64,000 nt of DNA from Rhodobacterales bacterium (GCA_002747325.1 PDOZ01000033.1:42336-106335); one strand, 5' to 3'; positions 41,870 to 52,718 are shown, numbered from the stretch's first letter. Program-made: numbers and translations. The notes: a model not told the origin generated them from the sequence alone.

Positions 41870-41890
41870 GCGCTTCGCGTAGCGAAGCGC
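41870..41890 (+). repeat. Perfect hairpin directly after groL
   Basis: A 9-bp stem GCGCTTCGC / GCGAAGCGC with a 3-nt loop starts at the base after the groL stop. No T-run follows, so it is probably an mRNA 3'-stability element rather than the terminator. Confidence 0.6.
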
Positions 41891-41949
41891 GCACCCGACA
41901 GGCGAATGTTATTCAGACATTTGCTAGAGCGGAAAAGCGCCATAAATAA

Positions 41950-41979
41950 TAACGGCTCCCATTATTGGGGGCCGTTTTT
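41950..41979 (+). terminator. Rho-independent terminator of groESL
   Basis: AACGGCTCCC / GGGGGCCGTT stem with ATTATT loop and a following TTTTT; 81 nt after the groL stop. Confidence 0.85.
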
Positions 41980-42072
41980 CGCTTATAGCTCATAAAAACC
42001 CACCGCCCCGCTTTAAACTCGCTTCGAGAGCGTCTATGTGAACCTTGATAACATTCCATCAGGGGATAACGC

Positions 42073-43191
42073 ATGTTCCGAAAAATCTTGCCCGCCGCAT
42101 TGGCGCTCGCCGTTTCCGCCGCTCCGGCCGTCGCCGATGACAGCGCAACCTGGCTGTTTGGCGGCGATGCCTATCTGGCGGGTAATTCCGTCAAACTCAC
42201 CAACGACATGGCGGGCGATTTGTTCGCAACCGGCAACCGGATCAGTGTCGACGCGGACCTTGCGGGCAGCGCTCATATGGTCGGTCGTATCATTGGCGTT
42301 GAGGGCCGGATTGGCGGCGATGTTTATGCGGCGGGTCAGACGATCGAGCTGGATGGTCCCGTGGCGGGCTCGGTAACGGCGATGGGGCAAAACGTCCGCA
42401 TTTCGGAGCCGGTTTCCGGCAATGTTCGTATTGGGGCCGGTGATATTGCGCTTGATGCCCCGGTGGCCGGTTCTGCGGTTATCGGAGCTGAGTTTATTGC
42501 CCTAGACGGGGTGATTTCCGGCGATCTGGCGCTGTCTGGCGACGAAATGGATTGGGGCAAAAACGCTCGCGTTGAAGGCGTGTTGCACCTCTACCATGAC
42601 GACCCGGAAAGCCTTGATGTGCCTGAGCGGGTTGCGGATACGGTCGAGTTTCATAAAGCTCGTGATTTTGAGACGGTGGCGGATGTCCCAGCTCACCGAA
42701 AGCCCAGCCCGGTTCGGAAATTCATGAGCTTTGTCAGTGGTATAGTCATTACTGCGCTGTTGATTTTCATCCTCGCTGCTTTGGCGCCGAACTGGATGAT
42801 GACGATGCGCGAACGCGCTTTGGATAACCCGATGCGCACCGGATTCATGGGGCTGATCGGCCTGTCTGCCCTCATCGGTTCGGTGGTTTTCCTCACCATG
42901 ACCGGCATTGGCATTATTCTGATCCCGTTCGTCATTCTGGGCGCGGTGGCGCTGGGCGTCTTGGGCTACCTGATCGGAACCTATACGCTGGGCGTCTGGG
43001 CGGTCGATGCGGCGGGGCGCGGGATGCCGGAGAACAACACCGACCGGGCGCTGGCCGCGCTTTCGGGGGCGGCGTTGGTAACTTTGCTCGGCTTTGTTCC
43101 GTGGCTCGGCTGGCTCTTCTCCATGGTGGTGTTCTTCCTTGGCGCCGGGGCGTTGGTGACCCGCTTTGCCACCCCGCGTCTGAGCGCATAA
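42073..43191 (+). CDS. Exported bactofilin-like repeat protein with membrane domain
   Basis: 372-residue protein. A signal peptide (about 1-22, ends PAVA) precedes a beta-helix region of short repeats (about 30-180) with the bactofilin-like pattern G-D-x-x-A-x-G-x-x-I. After a charged linker come about four transmembrane helices (about 218-360) rich in Gly/Val/Ile. Polymer-forming cytoskeletal proteins are normally cytosolic, so a secreted version with a membrane anchor is unusual but found in several Proteobacteria. Function unknown. Confidence 0.65.
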   Translation: MFRKILPAALALAVSAAPAVADDSATWLFGGDAYLAGNSVKLTNDMAGDLFATGNRISVDADLAGSAHMVGRIIGVEGRIGGDVYAAGQTIELDGPVAGSVTAMGQNVRISEPVSGNVRIGAGDIALDAPVAGSAVIGAEFIALDGVISGDLALSGDEMDWGKNARVEGVLHLYHDDPESLDVPERVADTVEFHKARDFETVADVPAHRKPSPVRKFMSFVSGIVITALLIFILAALAPNWMMTMRERALDNPMRTGFMGLIGLSALIGSVVFLTMTGIGIILIPFVILGAVALGVLGYLIGTYTLGVWAVDAAGRGMPENNTDRALAALSGAALVTLLGFVPWLGWLFSMVVFFLGAGALVTRFATPRLSA

Positions 43192-43258
43192 TCCCCCGAT
43201 GGGCGCGGCTCCGGTCGCGCTTATCGAAGTGTTAACTTTTTGAGACTATTGTGGCCCC

Positions 43259-44032
43259 ATGTTACGTCGAATCGCCTTGCTGATCTTCCTGCTCGCACCT
43301 GCCCCCGCTCTGGCCGGTGAGTGCATTATCATGCTGCACGGCCTTGCCCGCACGCCCGCTTCTTTCGTGATTTTCGAAGAGGCACTCAAGGGGGCGGGGT
43401 ATAAAGTGGTTAACGTGGGCTATCCGTCGCGCGAGGCCGACATTGCCGCATTGGTCAAACAGGCGGTGCCTCCCGCCGTAGCCGCCTGCGCCCCGCGCAA
43501 GACCCATTTTGTTACCCATTCAATGGGCGGCATCCTGACGCGGATGTATCTTTCGCAGGATCGCCCGGCCAATATGGGGCGCGTGGTGATGCTGGCCCCG
43601 CCAAATCACGGCAGTGAACTTGTTGACACGTTCGGCGAGTATATGTGGGGCGACGTGCCGGTGTTCGAATTGCTGAACGGTCCTGCGGGCATGGAACTGA
43701 GTACGGATGCGGGATCGACTGCCCAGAACGCCGGCGCGCCGTCTTATGAGCTGGGTATCATCGCCGGCAATCTCTCCATCGCCCCGGTCTTTTCCGCGCT
43801 GATCGACGGGGAAGACGATGGCAAAGTCTCGGTCGAAAGCACCCGGCTCGAAGGCATGACTGACCATATCGTCCTGCCGACGACCCATACCTTCATCACG
43901 GTGAATCCGCTGGTGCTGGTGCAGGTGCTGGAATTTCTGCGCCACGGAAGATTCGATCACACGATCACCATGGCCGACGTTCCCGAACGGCTGGCGCAGG
44001 AGATGGGGTATATCACGGACACGGAAGGTTAA
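43259..44032 (+). CDS. Exported lipase-like alpha/beta hydrolase
   Basis: 257-residue protein with a signal peptide of about 19 residues (ends PALA). The oxyanion region is [14 protein letters not shown], the nucleophile is Ser in THSMGG, and a late His occurs in LPTTHTFI. It resembles bacterial lipase class 2/PGAP1-like esterases. Substrate unknown. It converges on purK with a 4-nt overlap. Confidence 0.78.
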   Translation: MLRRIALLIFLLAPAPALAGECIIMLHGLARTPASFVIFEEALKGAGYKVVNVGYPSREADIAALVKQAVPPAVAACAPRKTHFVTHSMGGILTRMYLSQDRPANMGRVVMLAPPNHGSELVDTFGEYMWGDVPVFELLNGPAGMELSTDAGSTAQNAGAPSYELGIIAGNLSIAPVFSALIDGEDDGKVSVESTRLEGMTDHIVLPTTHTFITVNPLVLVQVLEFLRHGRFDHTITMADVPERLAQEMGYITDTEG

Positions 44033-45102
44033 CTTCGCCGCGTCACCCGGTTTACATGCCCCATCTTACGACCCGCTTTGACCTCGGCTTTGCCGTATAG
44101 ATGCAGCGCTGCGCCCGGTTCCTGCGCAATTTGCGGTGCGCACAGCACGTCGTCGCCAATCAGGTTTTCCATCACCACATCCGCGTGACGCACCGGATCG
44201 GCCAGCGGCCAGCCCGCCACCGCGCGGATATGTTGTTCAAACTGGTCCACCGCGCAGCCGTTTTGCGTCCAGTGACCGGAATTATGCACACGCGGGGCGA
44301 TTTCGTTCACCAGCAATTCTTCGCCGGAAACGAAAAACTCAACCCCCATCACACCGACATAATCGAGCGTGTCCAACACCTTATGCGCGGCAGTCACCGC
44401 GCGTTCCGCCAGCGCGTCTGGGATATTAGCGGGCAGGGTGGTGCGGTGCAAAATCCCGTCGCGATGCACGTTTTCTCCCGGCTCAAAGGCGCGAAACGAC
44501 CCGTCCAGCCCCCGCGCCGCGATGACCGAAATTTCCCGCTCAAAGGCGATAAAACCTTCCAGCACCGAGGGCGCTCCCGCCATCGCGTCCCAGATCTGCG
44601 CCAGATCCGCCCCCGCCGACAGCCGCGCCTGCCCTTTGCCGTCATAGCCAAACCGGCAGGTCTTCAGGATCGAAGGAATGCCAATTTCCGCCGCCGCGCG
44701 GGTCAGGTCTTCGGCACTGTTCACCGCCGCGAAAGGCGCGGTTTTCAGGCCCAGATCGTTGAGAAACCGTTTCTCGATGATGCGGTCCTGCGAGATGCGC
44801 AGCGCCTCGCGACCGGGCCGCACCGGGCGCAGCGCTTCCAGCACATCCAGCGCCTCGGCGGGGATATTTTCAAACTCATAGGTGATGACATCGACCGAGC
44901 GGGCGAAACTTTCGAGCGCGGCGTGGTCGCTGTAATCGGCAGTGGTCACGGCGGCGGCGACATCGGCGGCGGGTGGGTTGGCGCCCGGCTCGAAAATATG
45001 CGTGGCCAGCCCAAGGCGGCTGGCGGCAACGGAGAGCATCCGGCCCAATTGCCCGCCGCCCAGAATGCCGATCACGGCGCCGGTTTGCAGCGGTTCAGTC
45101 AT
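44029..45102 (-). CDS. purK: N5-carboxyaminoimidazole ribonucleotide synthase
   Basis: 357-residue ATP-grasp enzyme of purine synthesis, making N5-CAIR from AIR and bicarbonate. [13 protein letters not shown] at the N-terminus, [15 protein letters not shown] and [14 protein letters not shown] mark the fold and active site. The ATG at 45102 overlaps the purE stop by 8 nt, so the two are coupled. Confidence 0.95.
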   Translation of the reverse strand: MTEPLQTGAVIGILGGGQLGRMLSVAASRLGLATHIFEPGANPPAADVAAAVTTADYSDHAALESFARSVDVITYEFENIPAEALDVLEALRPVRPGREALRISQDRIIEKRFLNDLGLKTAPFAAVNSAEDLTRAAAEIGIPSILKTCRFGYDGKGQARLSAGADLAQIWDAMAGAPSVLEGFIAFEREISVIAARGLDGSFRAFEPGENVHRDGILHRTTLPANIPDALAERAVTAAHKVLDTLDYVGVMGVEFFVSGEELLVNEIAPRVHNSGHWTQNGCAVDQFEQHIRAVAGWPLADPVRHADVVMENLIGDDVLCAPQIAQEPGAALHLYGKAEVKAGRKMGHVNRVTRRS

Positions 45103-45583
45103 CGCTCGGCTCATCCGGGATCGAGGCGGAAAGCGCCGCGCGCCAGGCATCGAGCCGCGCGGCAAGTTCCGCATCTTCGTTGGCCAGAATGGCCGCCGCC
45201 ATCAGCCCCGCATTGGCCGCCCCCGCCGCACCGATCGCCATGGTCGCGACCGGAAAACCCTTGGGCATCTGCACGATGGAATACAGGCTATCAACACCGG
45301 ACAGCGCGCGGGTCTGCACCGGCACCCCGATCACCGGCACGCGGGTTTTCGACGCCATCATGCCCGGCAAATGTGCCGCCCCGCCCGCGCCGGCGATGAT
45401 CGCCTTCAAGCCCTTGCCCGCCGCCGCACGGCCATACTCCCAGAGCCGGTCCGGGGTGCGGTGCGCCGAAACGATCTTGGTTTCATAGGCCACGCCCAAT
45501 TCGTCGAGAATGCCCGCCGCCTCGCGCATGGTCGGCCAGTCGGACTGACTTCCCATGATGATCCCAACCTTGACTTGCGTCAT
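45095..45583 (-). CDS. purE: N5-carboxyaminoimidazole ribonucleotide mutase
   Basis: 162-residue class I PurE that rearranges N5-CAIR to CAIR. Conserved [26 protein letters not shown] and [10 protein letters not shown] are present. GAGGAGG lies upstream of the ATG. First gene of purEK, with a small YdcH gene 34 nt upstream. Confidence 0.96.
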   Translation of the reverse strand: MTQVKVGIIMGSQSDWPTMREAAGILDELGVAYETKIVSAHRTPDRLWEYGRAAAGKGLKAIIAGAGGAAHLPGMMASKTRVPVIGVPVQTRALSGVDSLYSIVQMPKGFPVATMAIGAAGAANAGLMAAAILANEDAELAARLDAWRAALSASIPDEPSDD

Positions 45584-45617
45584 TGCGTCCTCCTCTGCCC
45601 GCGCCCCTTCCGGCGTT

Positions 45618-45836
45618 TCAGGCGATAATATCCGGGAAAATCTTGTCTTCGAGCCGCGCAATCTTGTCCTTCAGCGCCAGCTTCTGTTTCTTCAGCCGCT
45701 TCAGCGTCAGCGCATCGGCGCGCGCTGCTTCCTGCAACGCAGCAATCGCCTCGTCCAGATCGCGATGCTCGCGCCGCAGCACTTCGATCTCGACCCGCAA
45801 AACGTCTTCGGATTTCATCTCTTCGGCATTGGACAT
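45618..45836 (-). CDS. YdcH family protein (DUF465)
   Basis: 72-residue, highly charged, fully helical protein of the DUF465 family. The heptad-like [14 protein letters not shown] and [15 protein letters not shown] segments match the family. Function unknown. ATG at 45836 with AGAAGGG upstream. It is probably co-transcribed with purEK, as in many Alphaproteobacteria. Confidence 0.87.
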   Translation of the reverse strand: MSNAEEMKSEDVLRVEIEVLRREHRDLDEAIAALQEAARADALTLKRLKKQKLALKDKIARLEDKIFPDIIA

Positions 45837-45995
45837 GGTTGGCCCTTCTGGCTGATTTGCCGCCAACCTAACCAATTTCCGCCGCCACTCCAAGCCCATC
45901 GACTTGCGAACCGCCCCACGCGTCCCCATATCTTGCCCAGGTTCAGGGGTGCCCGGCGCGGACCCCTTCACGTCGCTTATTGAAAGGACATGTCG

Positions 45996-46409
45996 ATGGC
46001 CAAAATGACACTCGGATCACACCCGTTCATGCTTGGGTTTGACCAGTTGGAGCGGATGCTGGAACAGGCGGAAAAATCCGGTACGGAGGGCTATCCGCCG
46101 TTCAATATCGAGCAGGTGAGCGAGCACGCTTATCGCATCACCCTCGCGGTGGCGGGCTTTGCCGATGAAGATCTGTCGATCACGGTGGAGAACCGCAGGC
46201 TTCTGGTGCGCGGTAAGGTGTCCGAGCGCGAAGACGGGCGGGTTTTCCTGCATCGCGGCATTGCGGAGCGCCAGTTCCAGAAGAGTTTCGTGCTGGCGGA
46301 AGGGGTCGAGGTGCTGGGCGCGGCGACGGAAAACGGATTGCTGCATATTGATCTGGAAAAGATCGAGCCGGAGCAGGTGTTGCAGAAAATCGAGATTAAC
46401 CGACTTTAA
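45996..46409 (+). CDS. Hsp20 / small heat-shock protein
   Basis: 137-residue alpha-crystallin-type holdase related to IbpA. The crystallin core runs from YPPFNIEQVSEHAYRITLAVAGF to GLLHIDLEK, and the GLLHIDL sequence is the usual G-x-L motif region. ATG 45996 is placed 8 nt from AAAGG; ATG 45990 would be too close but adds only two residues. Convergent with the glycosyltransferase gene, overlapping by 4 nt. Confidence 0.88.
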   Translation: MAKMTLGSHPFMLGFDQLERMLEQAEKSGTEGYPPFNIEQVSEHAYRITLAVAGFADEDLSITVENRRLLVRGKVSEREDGRVFLHRGIAERQFQKSFVLAEGVEVLGAATENGLLHIDLEKIEPEQVLQKIEINRL

Positions 46410-47050
46410 GGCGACGCTTCGGGCCAGATCCGCAGCTTTGCATGAATTTGTGCGGCGGTGGTGCGGTTGTCTTGCGCCCGTGCGGTGTCTTGTAACGCGC
46501 CGGGGGAGGGCAGTGGCGTCGCCAGGGCACGGGCCTCTGTGGCGGGGGCGGGTGTCAGGCCTGCGGCCCAGAAATGGCCTGATAGCCAGAGATCGTCCGC
46601 CCACCATGCCGGGCCAGCAGGCGTCGGGATGCGTGCGGCAATCTCCCCCGGCACGATCGCCCCGGCGAAGCCCTGCACCACCGGCAATCCTCGGCGTTTC
46701 AGCCGCGCGATGGGCCAGAGCGCGGCGGCGGCGACGCTGCCCGGTCTGTAGGCCATGCGCAGCGCGTCGGCCCAGCCATCCGCGTAATGCCAGTCGTCGT
46801 CGCAATAAAGAATGTCGGCCTGCGGGTACGCGCGGGCCGGGGCGAGGAGCTTACCTGCCGGGCCGAGGTCGGTTTCGGTGCGGATCACCTCGACCCCGGG
46901 CAGTTCTGGCAGCGGCGCGGGGGCGAAGCGGCGGTAGCTGCGCGGGATCGTCAGCGCCAACCTGTCTGCCCCCTGTCGTGCCAGTGCCGCGAAAACCTTC
47001 GGCAGGGCCGGGAAACGCGGCGGGATTGAGGTCAGGGCGATGACCAGCAT
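46406..47050 (-). CDS. Putative glycosyltransferase
   Basis: 214-residue cytosolic protein. Its start (MLVIALTSIPPRF) and the DxD-like motif in ILYCDDDWHYADGW suggest a nucleotide-sugar transferase of the GT-A type; WWADDLWLSGHFW in the later part may be the acceptor side. No transmembrane segment is seen. Last gene of a minus-strand set, 3 nt after the previous glycosyltransferase. Sugar and acceptor are unknown. Confidence 0.6.
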   Translation of the reverse strand: MLVIALTSIPPRFPALPKVFAALARQGADRLALTIPRSYRRFAPAPLPELPGVEVIRTETDLGPAGKLLAPARAYPQADILYCDDDWHYADGWADALRMAYRPGSVAAAALWPIARLKRRGLPVVQGFAGAIVPGEIAARIPTPAGPAWWADDLWLSGHFWAAGLTPAPATEARALATPLPSPGALQDTARAQDNRTTAAQIHAKLRIWPEASP

Positions 47051-47053
47051 GGC

Positions 47054-48031
47054 CTATCCCGGATGGCTGCTGCAAAACGCGTAAAGCGCGCGCATTTCCG
47101 GGTGTTGCATCACCTCTTCGAAGCGGTCGTGGTGGGTCTTGACCGCTTGTTGCGTCATCTTGCGCAGCGCACCGTTGGTTTTTACGTTCATTGCGTCCAT
47201 TTCCGCGTGCAAGGCGGACCCAAAGCGTTGGATGCGCCGGTCGATCATCTGGTTCTTGTTGCGCTTTTTCCAATAGTCCTGATCAATGGCGCGGTTGGCC
47301 TGATGCGCGCTGCCCTTGAAGGATTTCAGCACGAAGCTTTGCGGATCGCGGGTGATATAATGGTTGATCTGCGCGAGGCTGCGTTCGTTAGGGTCGGTGC
47401 ATTGGAAGTTGCGCAATTCGAACGCGTCGGTGTGCAGACCTGAGCCGTTAACGTAAACCGGCGGGTTCGGGTCGTAAGGGATCAGCATGGGTTTATGGAT
47501 GCCGGGGCGGACGAAGCGCTCGCGTTTGAACAGGGATTTGAACGGGATGGGGCGGTTCACGATCCAGTAGTCATGCTCACTCATGACGAAGCGTTCGGTG
47601 ACGAGACCCGGTTCGATGCCGTAAGTGTGGCTGGAGCCGAAGCGTTTCCAGCAGATAAAGGCGCAATCGGCGTCGTCGGGCAGGGCGGCGATCAGCGATT
47701 GCACCGTGCCGTCCCCGGTGCGCACCACCAGAAACTCGTCCATATCCAGCGCCATTGCCCAATCCGACGCCTGATATTCCGGTTGCGCCGCCCCGCGCCA
47801 ATAGGCCTTGACCTGATGTTTGCCCCGCGGCGCTCTGTTGTATTTGTAGGTAATAAAGTCGTGTTTCGCGAGCGAGTGCATGATCTCATGCGTGCCATCA
47901 TCAGAATCGTTTTGAAACATGATGATGTTGTTGAAACCGATCAGCCGGTGATAGGCGACCCATTCCCAGATATAGGGCGCCTCGTTTTTGGCGGTGGTGA
48001 TCAGGGTTGTGGTCGGGGTCTTGTCGGGCAT
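47054..48031 (-). CDS. Glycosyltransferase family 2/92-like protein
   Basis: 325-residue protein beginning TTTLITTAKNEAPYIWEWVAYHRLIGF, the typical start of this group (N-E-x-x-x-x-x-W-x-x-Y-H). The DxD motif is ALDMDEFLVV and a late acceptor-side segment is INHYITRD. It likely transfers a sugar to a polysaccharide or glycolipid. It sits between the hydrolase and the second glycosyltransferase with gaps of 3 nt on both sides. Confidence 0.78.
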   Translation of the reverse strand: MPDKTPTTTLITTAKNEAPYIWEWVAYHRLIGFNNIIMFQNDSDDGTHEIMHSLAKHDFITYKYNRAPRGKHQVKAYWRGAAQPEYQASDWAMALDMDEFLVVRTGDGTVQSLIAALPDDADCAFICWKRFGSSHTYGIEPGLVTERFVMSEHDYWIVNRPIPFKSLFKRERFVRPGIHKPMLIPYDPNPPVYVNGSGLHTDAFELRNFQCTDPNERSLAQINHYITRDPQSFVLKSFKGSAHQANRAIDQDYWKKRNKNQMIDRRIQRFGSALHAEMDAMNVKTNGALRKMTQQAVKTHHDRFEEVMQHPEMRALYAFCSSHPG

Positions 48032-48034
48032 GGC

Positions 48035-48769
48035 TTATGGTTCAGGGTTGGGGCGCAGGGTGGCGGCGGCACGGTTTTTCAACAGCAGGCGCAGCTTGCG
48101 CGGACGGCCTGCGATGGCAAACTTAAAGCTATCCGTCAGAATGCCAAGGTCTTTCAGCCGTTGCGGCACGTTATGGTGCGTGCGCGGCAGGATATAGAGG
48201 CGCAGGTTGTCGCGGTGCGGGAAGGGGTCGCGCTGCGGGGCTTCGCGGCCGTGGCGCCCGAAGAGGACGGTATATTGCGGCCCGTCGCGCAGGTGATCGG
48301 CGGCGCAACGGACGCGAAAGCGGGTGATTTTCTCGCGCCATTCCGGCCAGCGGTGTTCGTCGGGCACAATGTCCGGATGCACCGAGAGTTGCGGCGCGAG
48401 GGCCAGCACCGCGTCGACCGGCAGGAAATCCGCCAGAACCAGCGCGCTGAACCCGCCCATCGAGTGCCCGACCGTGACCACGCGGCGCGCCTTGCATTCG
48501 GCGATGCAGCGGCGGGCCTCGTTCGTGATGCGCTCGATCAGCCCGTCGCCGTTGAGCCAGGTGCGGTTCGGATCGGAGATAAAGAGCGCGTTATGGGTGC
48601 CGTTCTGCGTTGCGGTATTGGCAAATTCGATGGGCGGCGCAGCGTTGGGGTTCTTGCCGATGCCGGAAAAGGAGATGACCAGCGTGTCGCTTTCCGGCGC
48701 GCGGTAGCCCCAGCTTTTCAGGTCGGCCCGCTCAAGACGCGGTTGGATGTCGAGGCGGGGGGAGGGCAT
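48035..48769 (-). CDS. Alpha/beta hydrolase in glycosyltransferase cluster
   Basis: 244-residue protein with the nucleophile elbow VGHSMGGFSAL and a late His in PRTHHNVPQRL. The strand LVISFSGIGKNP precedes it. Similar proteins occur beside surface-polysaccharide genes in Rhodobacterales and might add or remove an acyl group, but this is inference. No strong ribosome site is seen before the ATG. It follows Sat-CysC by 52 nt that hold a strong hairpin. Confidence 0.65.
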   Translation of the reverse strand: MPSPRLDIQPRLERADLKSWGYRAPESDTLVISFSGIGKNPNAAPPIEFANTATQNGTHNALFISDPNRTWLNGDGLIERITNEARRCIAECKARRVVTVGHSMGGFSALVLADFLPVDAVLALAPQLSVHPDIVPDEHRWPEWREKITRFRVRCAADHLRDGPQYTVLFGRHGREAPQRDPFPHRDNLRLYILPRTHHNVPQRLKDLGILTDSFKFAIAGRPRKLRLLLKNRAAATLRPNPEP

Positions 48770-48788
48770 TGGCGGGTCCGGGTCAGGG

Positions 48789-48815
48789 ACGCCCCGCGTG
48801 GGTGACGCGGGGCGT
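48789..48815 (-). terminator. Strong hairpin between sat-cysC and the hydrolase gene
   Basis: ACGCCCCGCGT / ACGCGGGGCGT, an 11-bp perfect stem with a 5-nt loop, 6 nt after the sat-cysC stop. No U-run follows on the minus strand. It could be an intercistronic processing or attenuation site, or a weak terminator. Confidence 0.5.
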
Positions 48816-48821
48816 TTCGTG

Positions 48822-50900
48822 TCAGAAAGTGCTGGAGATCAACCCCATGCTTTCCAGTTTCAGTAGCACCTGATGGGCGCAATTGTCCACGTCGACATTC
48901 TCGGTCTCAACCCGCAGTTCCGGGTTTTCCGGCACGTCGTATGGGTCGGAAATGCCGGTGAATTCCGCGATCTTGCCCTCGCGTGCCAGTTTATACAGCC
49001 CCTTGCGGTCGCGCCGTTCGCATTCCTCGATCGAGGTTGCGACATGCACTTCGACGAAGGCGCCGTATTGCTCGATCTCCTGACGCACATGGCGTCGGGT
49101 GGCGGCGTAGGGCGCGATGGGGGCGCACAGGGCGATGCCGCCGTTCTTGGTGATTTCCGAGGCGACATAGCCGATGCGTTTGATGTTGAGGTCGCGGTGT
49201 TCCTTGGAAAAGCCCAGTTCCGAGGAGAGGTTTTTGCGCACGATATCGCCGTCGAGCAGCGTGACCGGACGCCCGCCCATCTCCATCAGCTTGACCATCA
49301 GCGCGTTGGCGATGGTGGATTTGCCGGAGCCGGAGAAGCCGGTGAAGAACACGGTGAAGCCCTGTTTTGAGCGCGCGGGCCGGGTGCGGCGCAGTTCTTC
49401 GACCACTTCCGGGAAGGAGAACCAGTCCGGGATTTCCAGCCCTTCCGACAAGCGGCGGCGCAGTTCGGTGCCGGAGATGTTGAGGATGGTGACCTGATCG
49501 CGGTCGGCGATCTCGTCGTTGGGTTCGTATTGCGCACGTTCCTGCACATAGACCATGTGTTTGAAATCGACCATCTCGATGCCGATTTCGTCCTGATACT
49601 GCCGGAACAGATCCTGCGCGTCATAGGGGCCGTAAAAGTCTTCGCCGGCGGAGTTTTTGCCCGGCCCGGCATGGTCGCGACCGACGATGAAATGGGTGCA
49701 GCCGTGGTTCTTGCGGATCAGCCCGTGCCAGACCGCCTCGCGCGGACCGGCCATGCGCATGGCGAGGTTGAGCAGCGACATGGTGGTCGTCGCGGCGGGG
49801 TATTTGTCCAGCACCGCCTCATAGCAGCGCACGCGGGTGAAGTGATCAACATCGCCCGGCTTGGTCATGCCGACAACCGGGTGAATGAGCAGGTTGGCCT
49901 GCGCTTCGCGGGCGGCGCGGAAGGTCAGTTCCTGATGCGCGCGGTGCAGCGGGTTGCGGGTCTGAAACGCGACGACCTTGCGCCAGCCCAGCTTGCGGAA
50001 ATAGGCGCGCAGCTCGTTGGGCGTGTCGCGGCGGGCGCGGAAATCGTAATGCACCGGCTGCTGGATGCCGGTCACTGGCCCGCCGAGATAGATTTTGCCT
50101 GCCTTGTTGTGCAGGTAATCCACCGCCGGATGGGCCTGATCGTCGACGCCGAAAACCTTCTGAGCCTCGCGCGCCTTGTTGGGCTCCCAGCGGTCGGTCA
50201 CGGTCATGGTCGCGAGGATGACGCCTTCCTGGTCGCGCAGGGCGATATCCTGCCCCAGCTCGATCGACGCGGCGAAGTCCTCGGACACGTCCAGCGTGAT
50301 CGGCATGGGCCAGAGCGACCCATCCGCCAGCCGCATATTCTCCACCACGCCGTTGTAATCCGCTTCCGTCAGAAAGCCCTTGAGCGGGTTGAAGCCGCCG
50401 TTCATCAGGAGTTCGAGGTCGCAGATCTGGCGCGGGGTCAGGTCGTGGCTGGTCAGGTTGGCCGCCTCGACTTTCAGTTTCTGCGCGCTGTCATATGAGA
50501 CATAGAGTTCCGGGATCGGGGTGAGGTTGTTTTCCATAAGGTTGGTCCTGTTTTTGAGCGGGACGAGGCCGCTTTGGGTGCCGGTGAGTTCCGCGTGCAA
50601 GGCGTCGTATTCGGCAAGTTTACGGGCGAGAAAGAGATCGGTCAGGCGGGATTTTTCCGCGCCGCCGCGGGCGGTGATCGAATAGGCGTAGCGCTGGCGT
50701 TTGTCGGGGCCGTCGCGGGCGCTGATGGTGATCAGCCCGGCCTCGGCGGCGCGGCGCAGGAGCGCGTTGAGCCGCCCGAGCGAGATGCCGATGGCCGCCG
50801 CGATGGCGCGCTGCGAGGCCTCCGGCGCGCTGTCAAGCTGGCGCAGCAGGCGGAAGAGCTGTTCCTCTTCATCGGTGATCTGTTTCGCCTCGGGTGGCAT
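48822..50900 (-). CDS. MarR-type EPS regulator fused to sulfate adenylyltransferase / APS kinase
   Basis: One open frame of 692 residues. Residues about 8-105 match the EPS-associated MarR family (TIGR04176): a winged helix (RAIAAAIGISLGRLNALLRRA) and the typical tail AYSITARGGAEKSRLTDLFLARKL. After a linker, residues about 122-505 are ATP sulfurylase with the HxxH site RNPLHRAHQ (about 316). About 510-692 are APS kinase with Walker A GFSGSGKST (about 520). Together the enzymes make PAPS from sulfate and ATP. Sat-CysC normally starts at the internal Met equivalent to 50537 (MENNLTPIPELYVSY), which has AGGA 8 nt upstream, so that part may also be translated alone. ATG 50900 is used; TTG 50906 is possible. 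Confidence 0.85.
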   Translation of the reverse strand: MPPEAKQITDEEEQLFRLLRQLDSAPEASQRAIAAAIGISLGRLNALLRRAAEAGLITISARDGPDKRQRYAYSITARGGAEKSRLTDLFLARKLAEYDALHAELTGTQSGLVPLKNRTNLMENNLTPIPELYVSYDSAQKLKVEAANLTSHDLTPRQICDLELLMNGGFNPLKGFLTEADYNGVVENMRLADGSLWPMPITLDVSEDFAASIELGQDIALRDQEGVILATMTVTDRWEPNKAREAQKVFGVDDQAHPAVDYLHNKAGKIYLGGPVTGIQQPVHYDFRARRDTPNELRAYFRKLGWRKVVAFQTRNPLHRAHQELTFRAAREAQANLLIHPVVGMTKPGDVDHFTRVRCYEAVLDKYPAATTTMSLLNLAMRMAGPREAVWHGLIRKNHGCTHFIVGRDHAGPGKNSAGEDFYGPYDAQDLFRQYQDEIGIEMVDFKHMVYVQERAQYEPNDEIADRDQVTILNISGTELRRRLSEGLEIPDWFSFPEVVEELRRTRPARSKQGFTVFFTGFSGSGKSTIANALMVKLMEMGGRPVTLLDGDIVRKNLSSELGFSKEHRDLNIKRIGYVASEITKNGGIALCAPIAPYAATRRHVRQEIEQYGAFVEVHVATSIEECERRDRKGLYKLAREGKIAEFTGISDPYDVPENPELRVETENVDVDNCAHQVLLKLESMGLISSTF

Positions 50901-50916
50901 GGGCAACTCGTAATCT

Positions 50917-50930
50917 GTTCACGCGTGAAC
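50917..50930. promoter_or_regulatory. Perfect palindrome, candidate operator for the MarR-Sat-CysC gene
   Basis: GTTCACGCGTGAAC is a perfect 14-bp palindrome whose near edge is 16 bp upstream of the ATG. A half-site TTGTTCAC recurs at about 50966-50973. Position and symmetry fit an autoregulatory site of a dimeric winged-helix protein. No binding evidence is available. Confidence 0.55.
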
Positions 50931-51050
50931 GCATTGCACAAAATGGCGTTCTGGCCAAGGTCTCTTGTTCACTTTGGGGATTTGAGCGGCAAATAGGGCA
51001 GAAATAGCACGCTTTAGCGGCGTGGGCGGGGTTTTTGAGGAAAATAAGGT

Positions 51051-51077
51051 AAACGGAGCGCCGGAAGCGCCCCGTTT
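51051..51077 (-). terminator. Possible terminator of trxB
   Basis: AAACGG...GCGC pairs with GCGC...CCGTTT around CGGAA, 17 nt after the trxB stop. The T-run on the minus strand is short, so the call is tentative. Confidence 0.45.
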
Positions 51078-51093
51078 GAGATGTTGGGTTGGC

Positions 51094-52714
<1,621 letters not shown>

Positions 52715-52718
<4 letters not shown>

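Noticed and set aside
41870..41890. Main terminator of groESL
   Set aside because: No T-run follows this hairpin; the hairpin at 41950-41979 has the terminator form.
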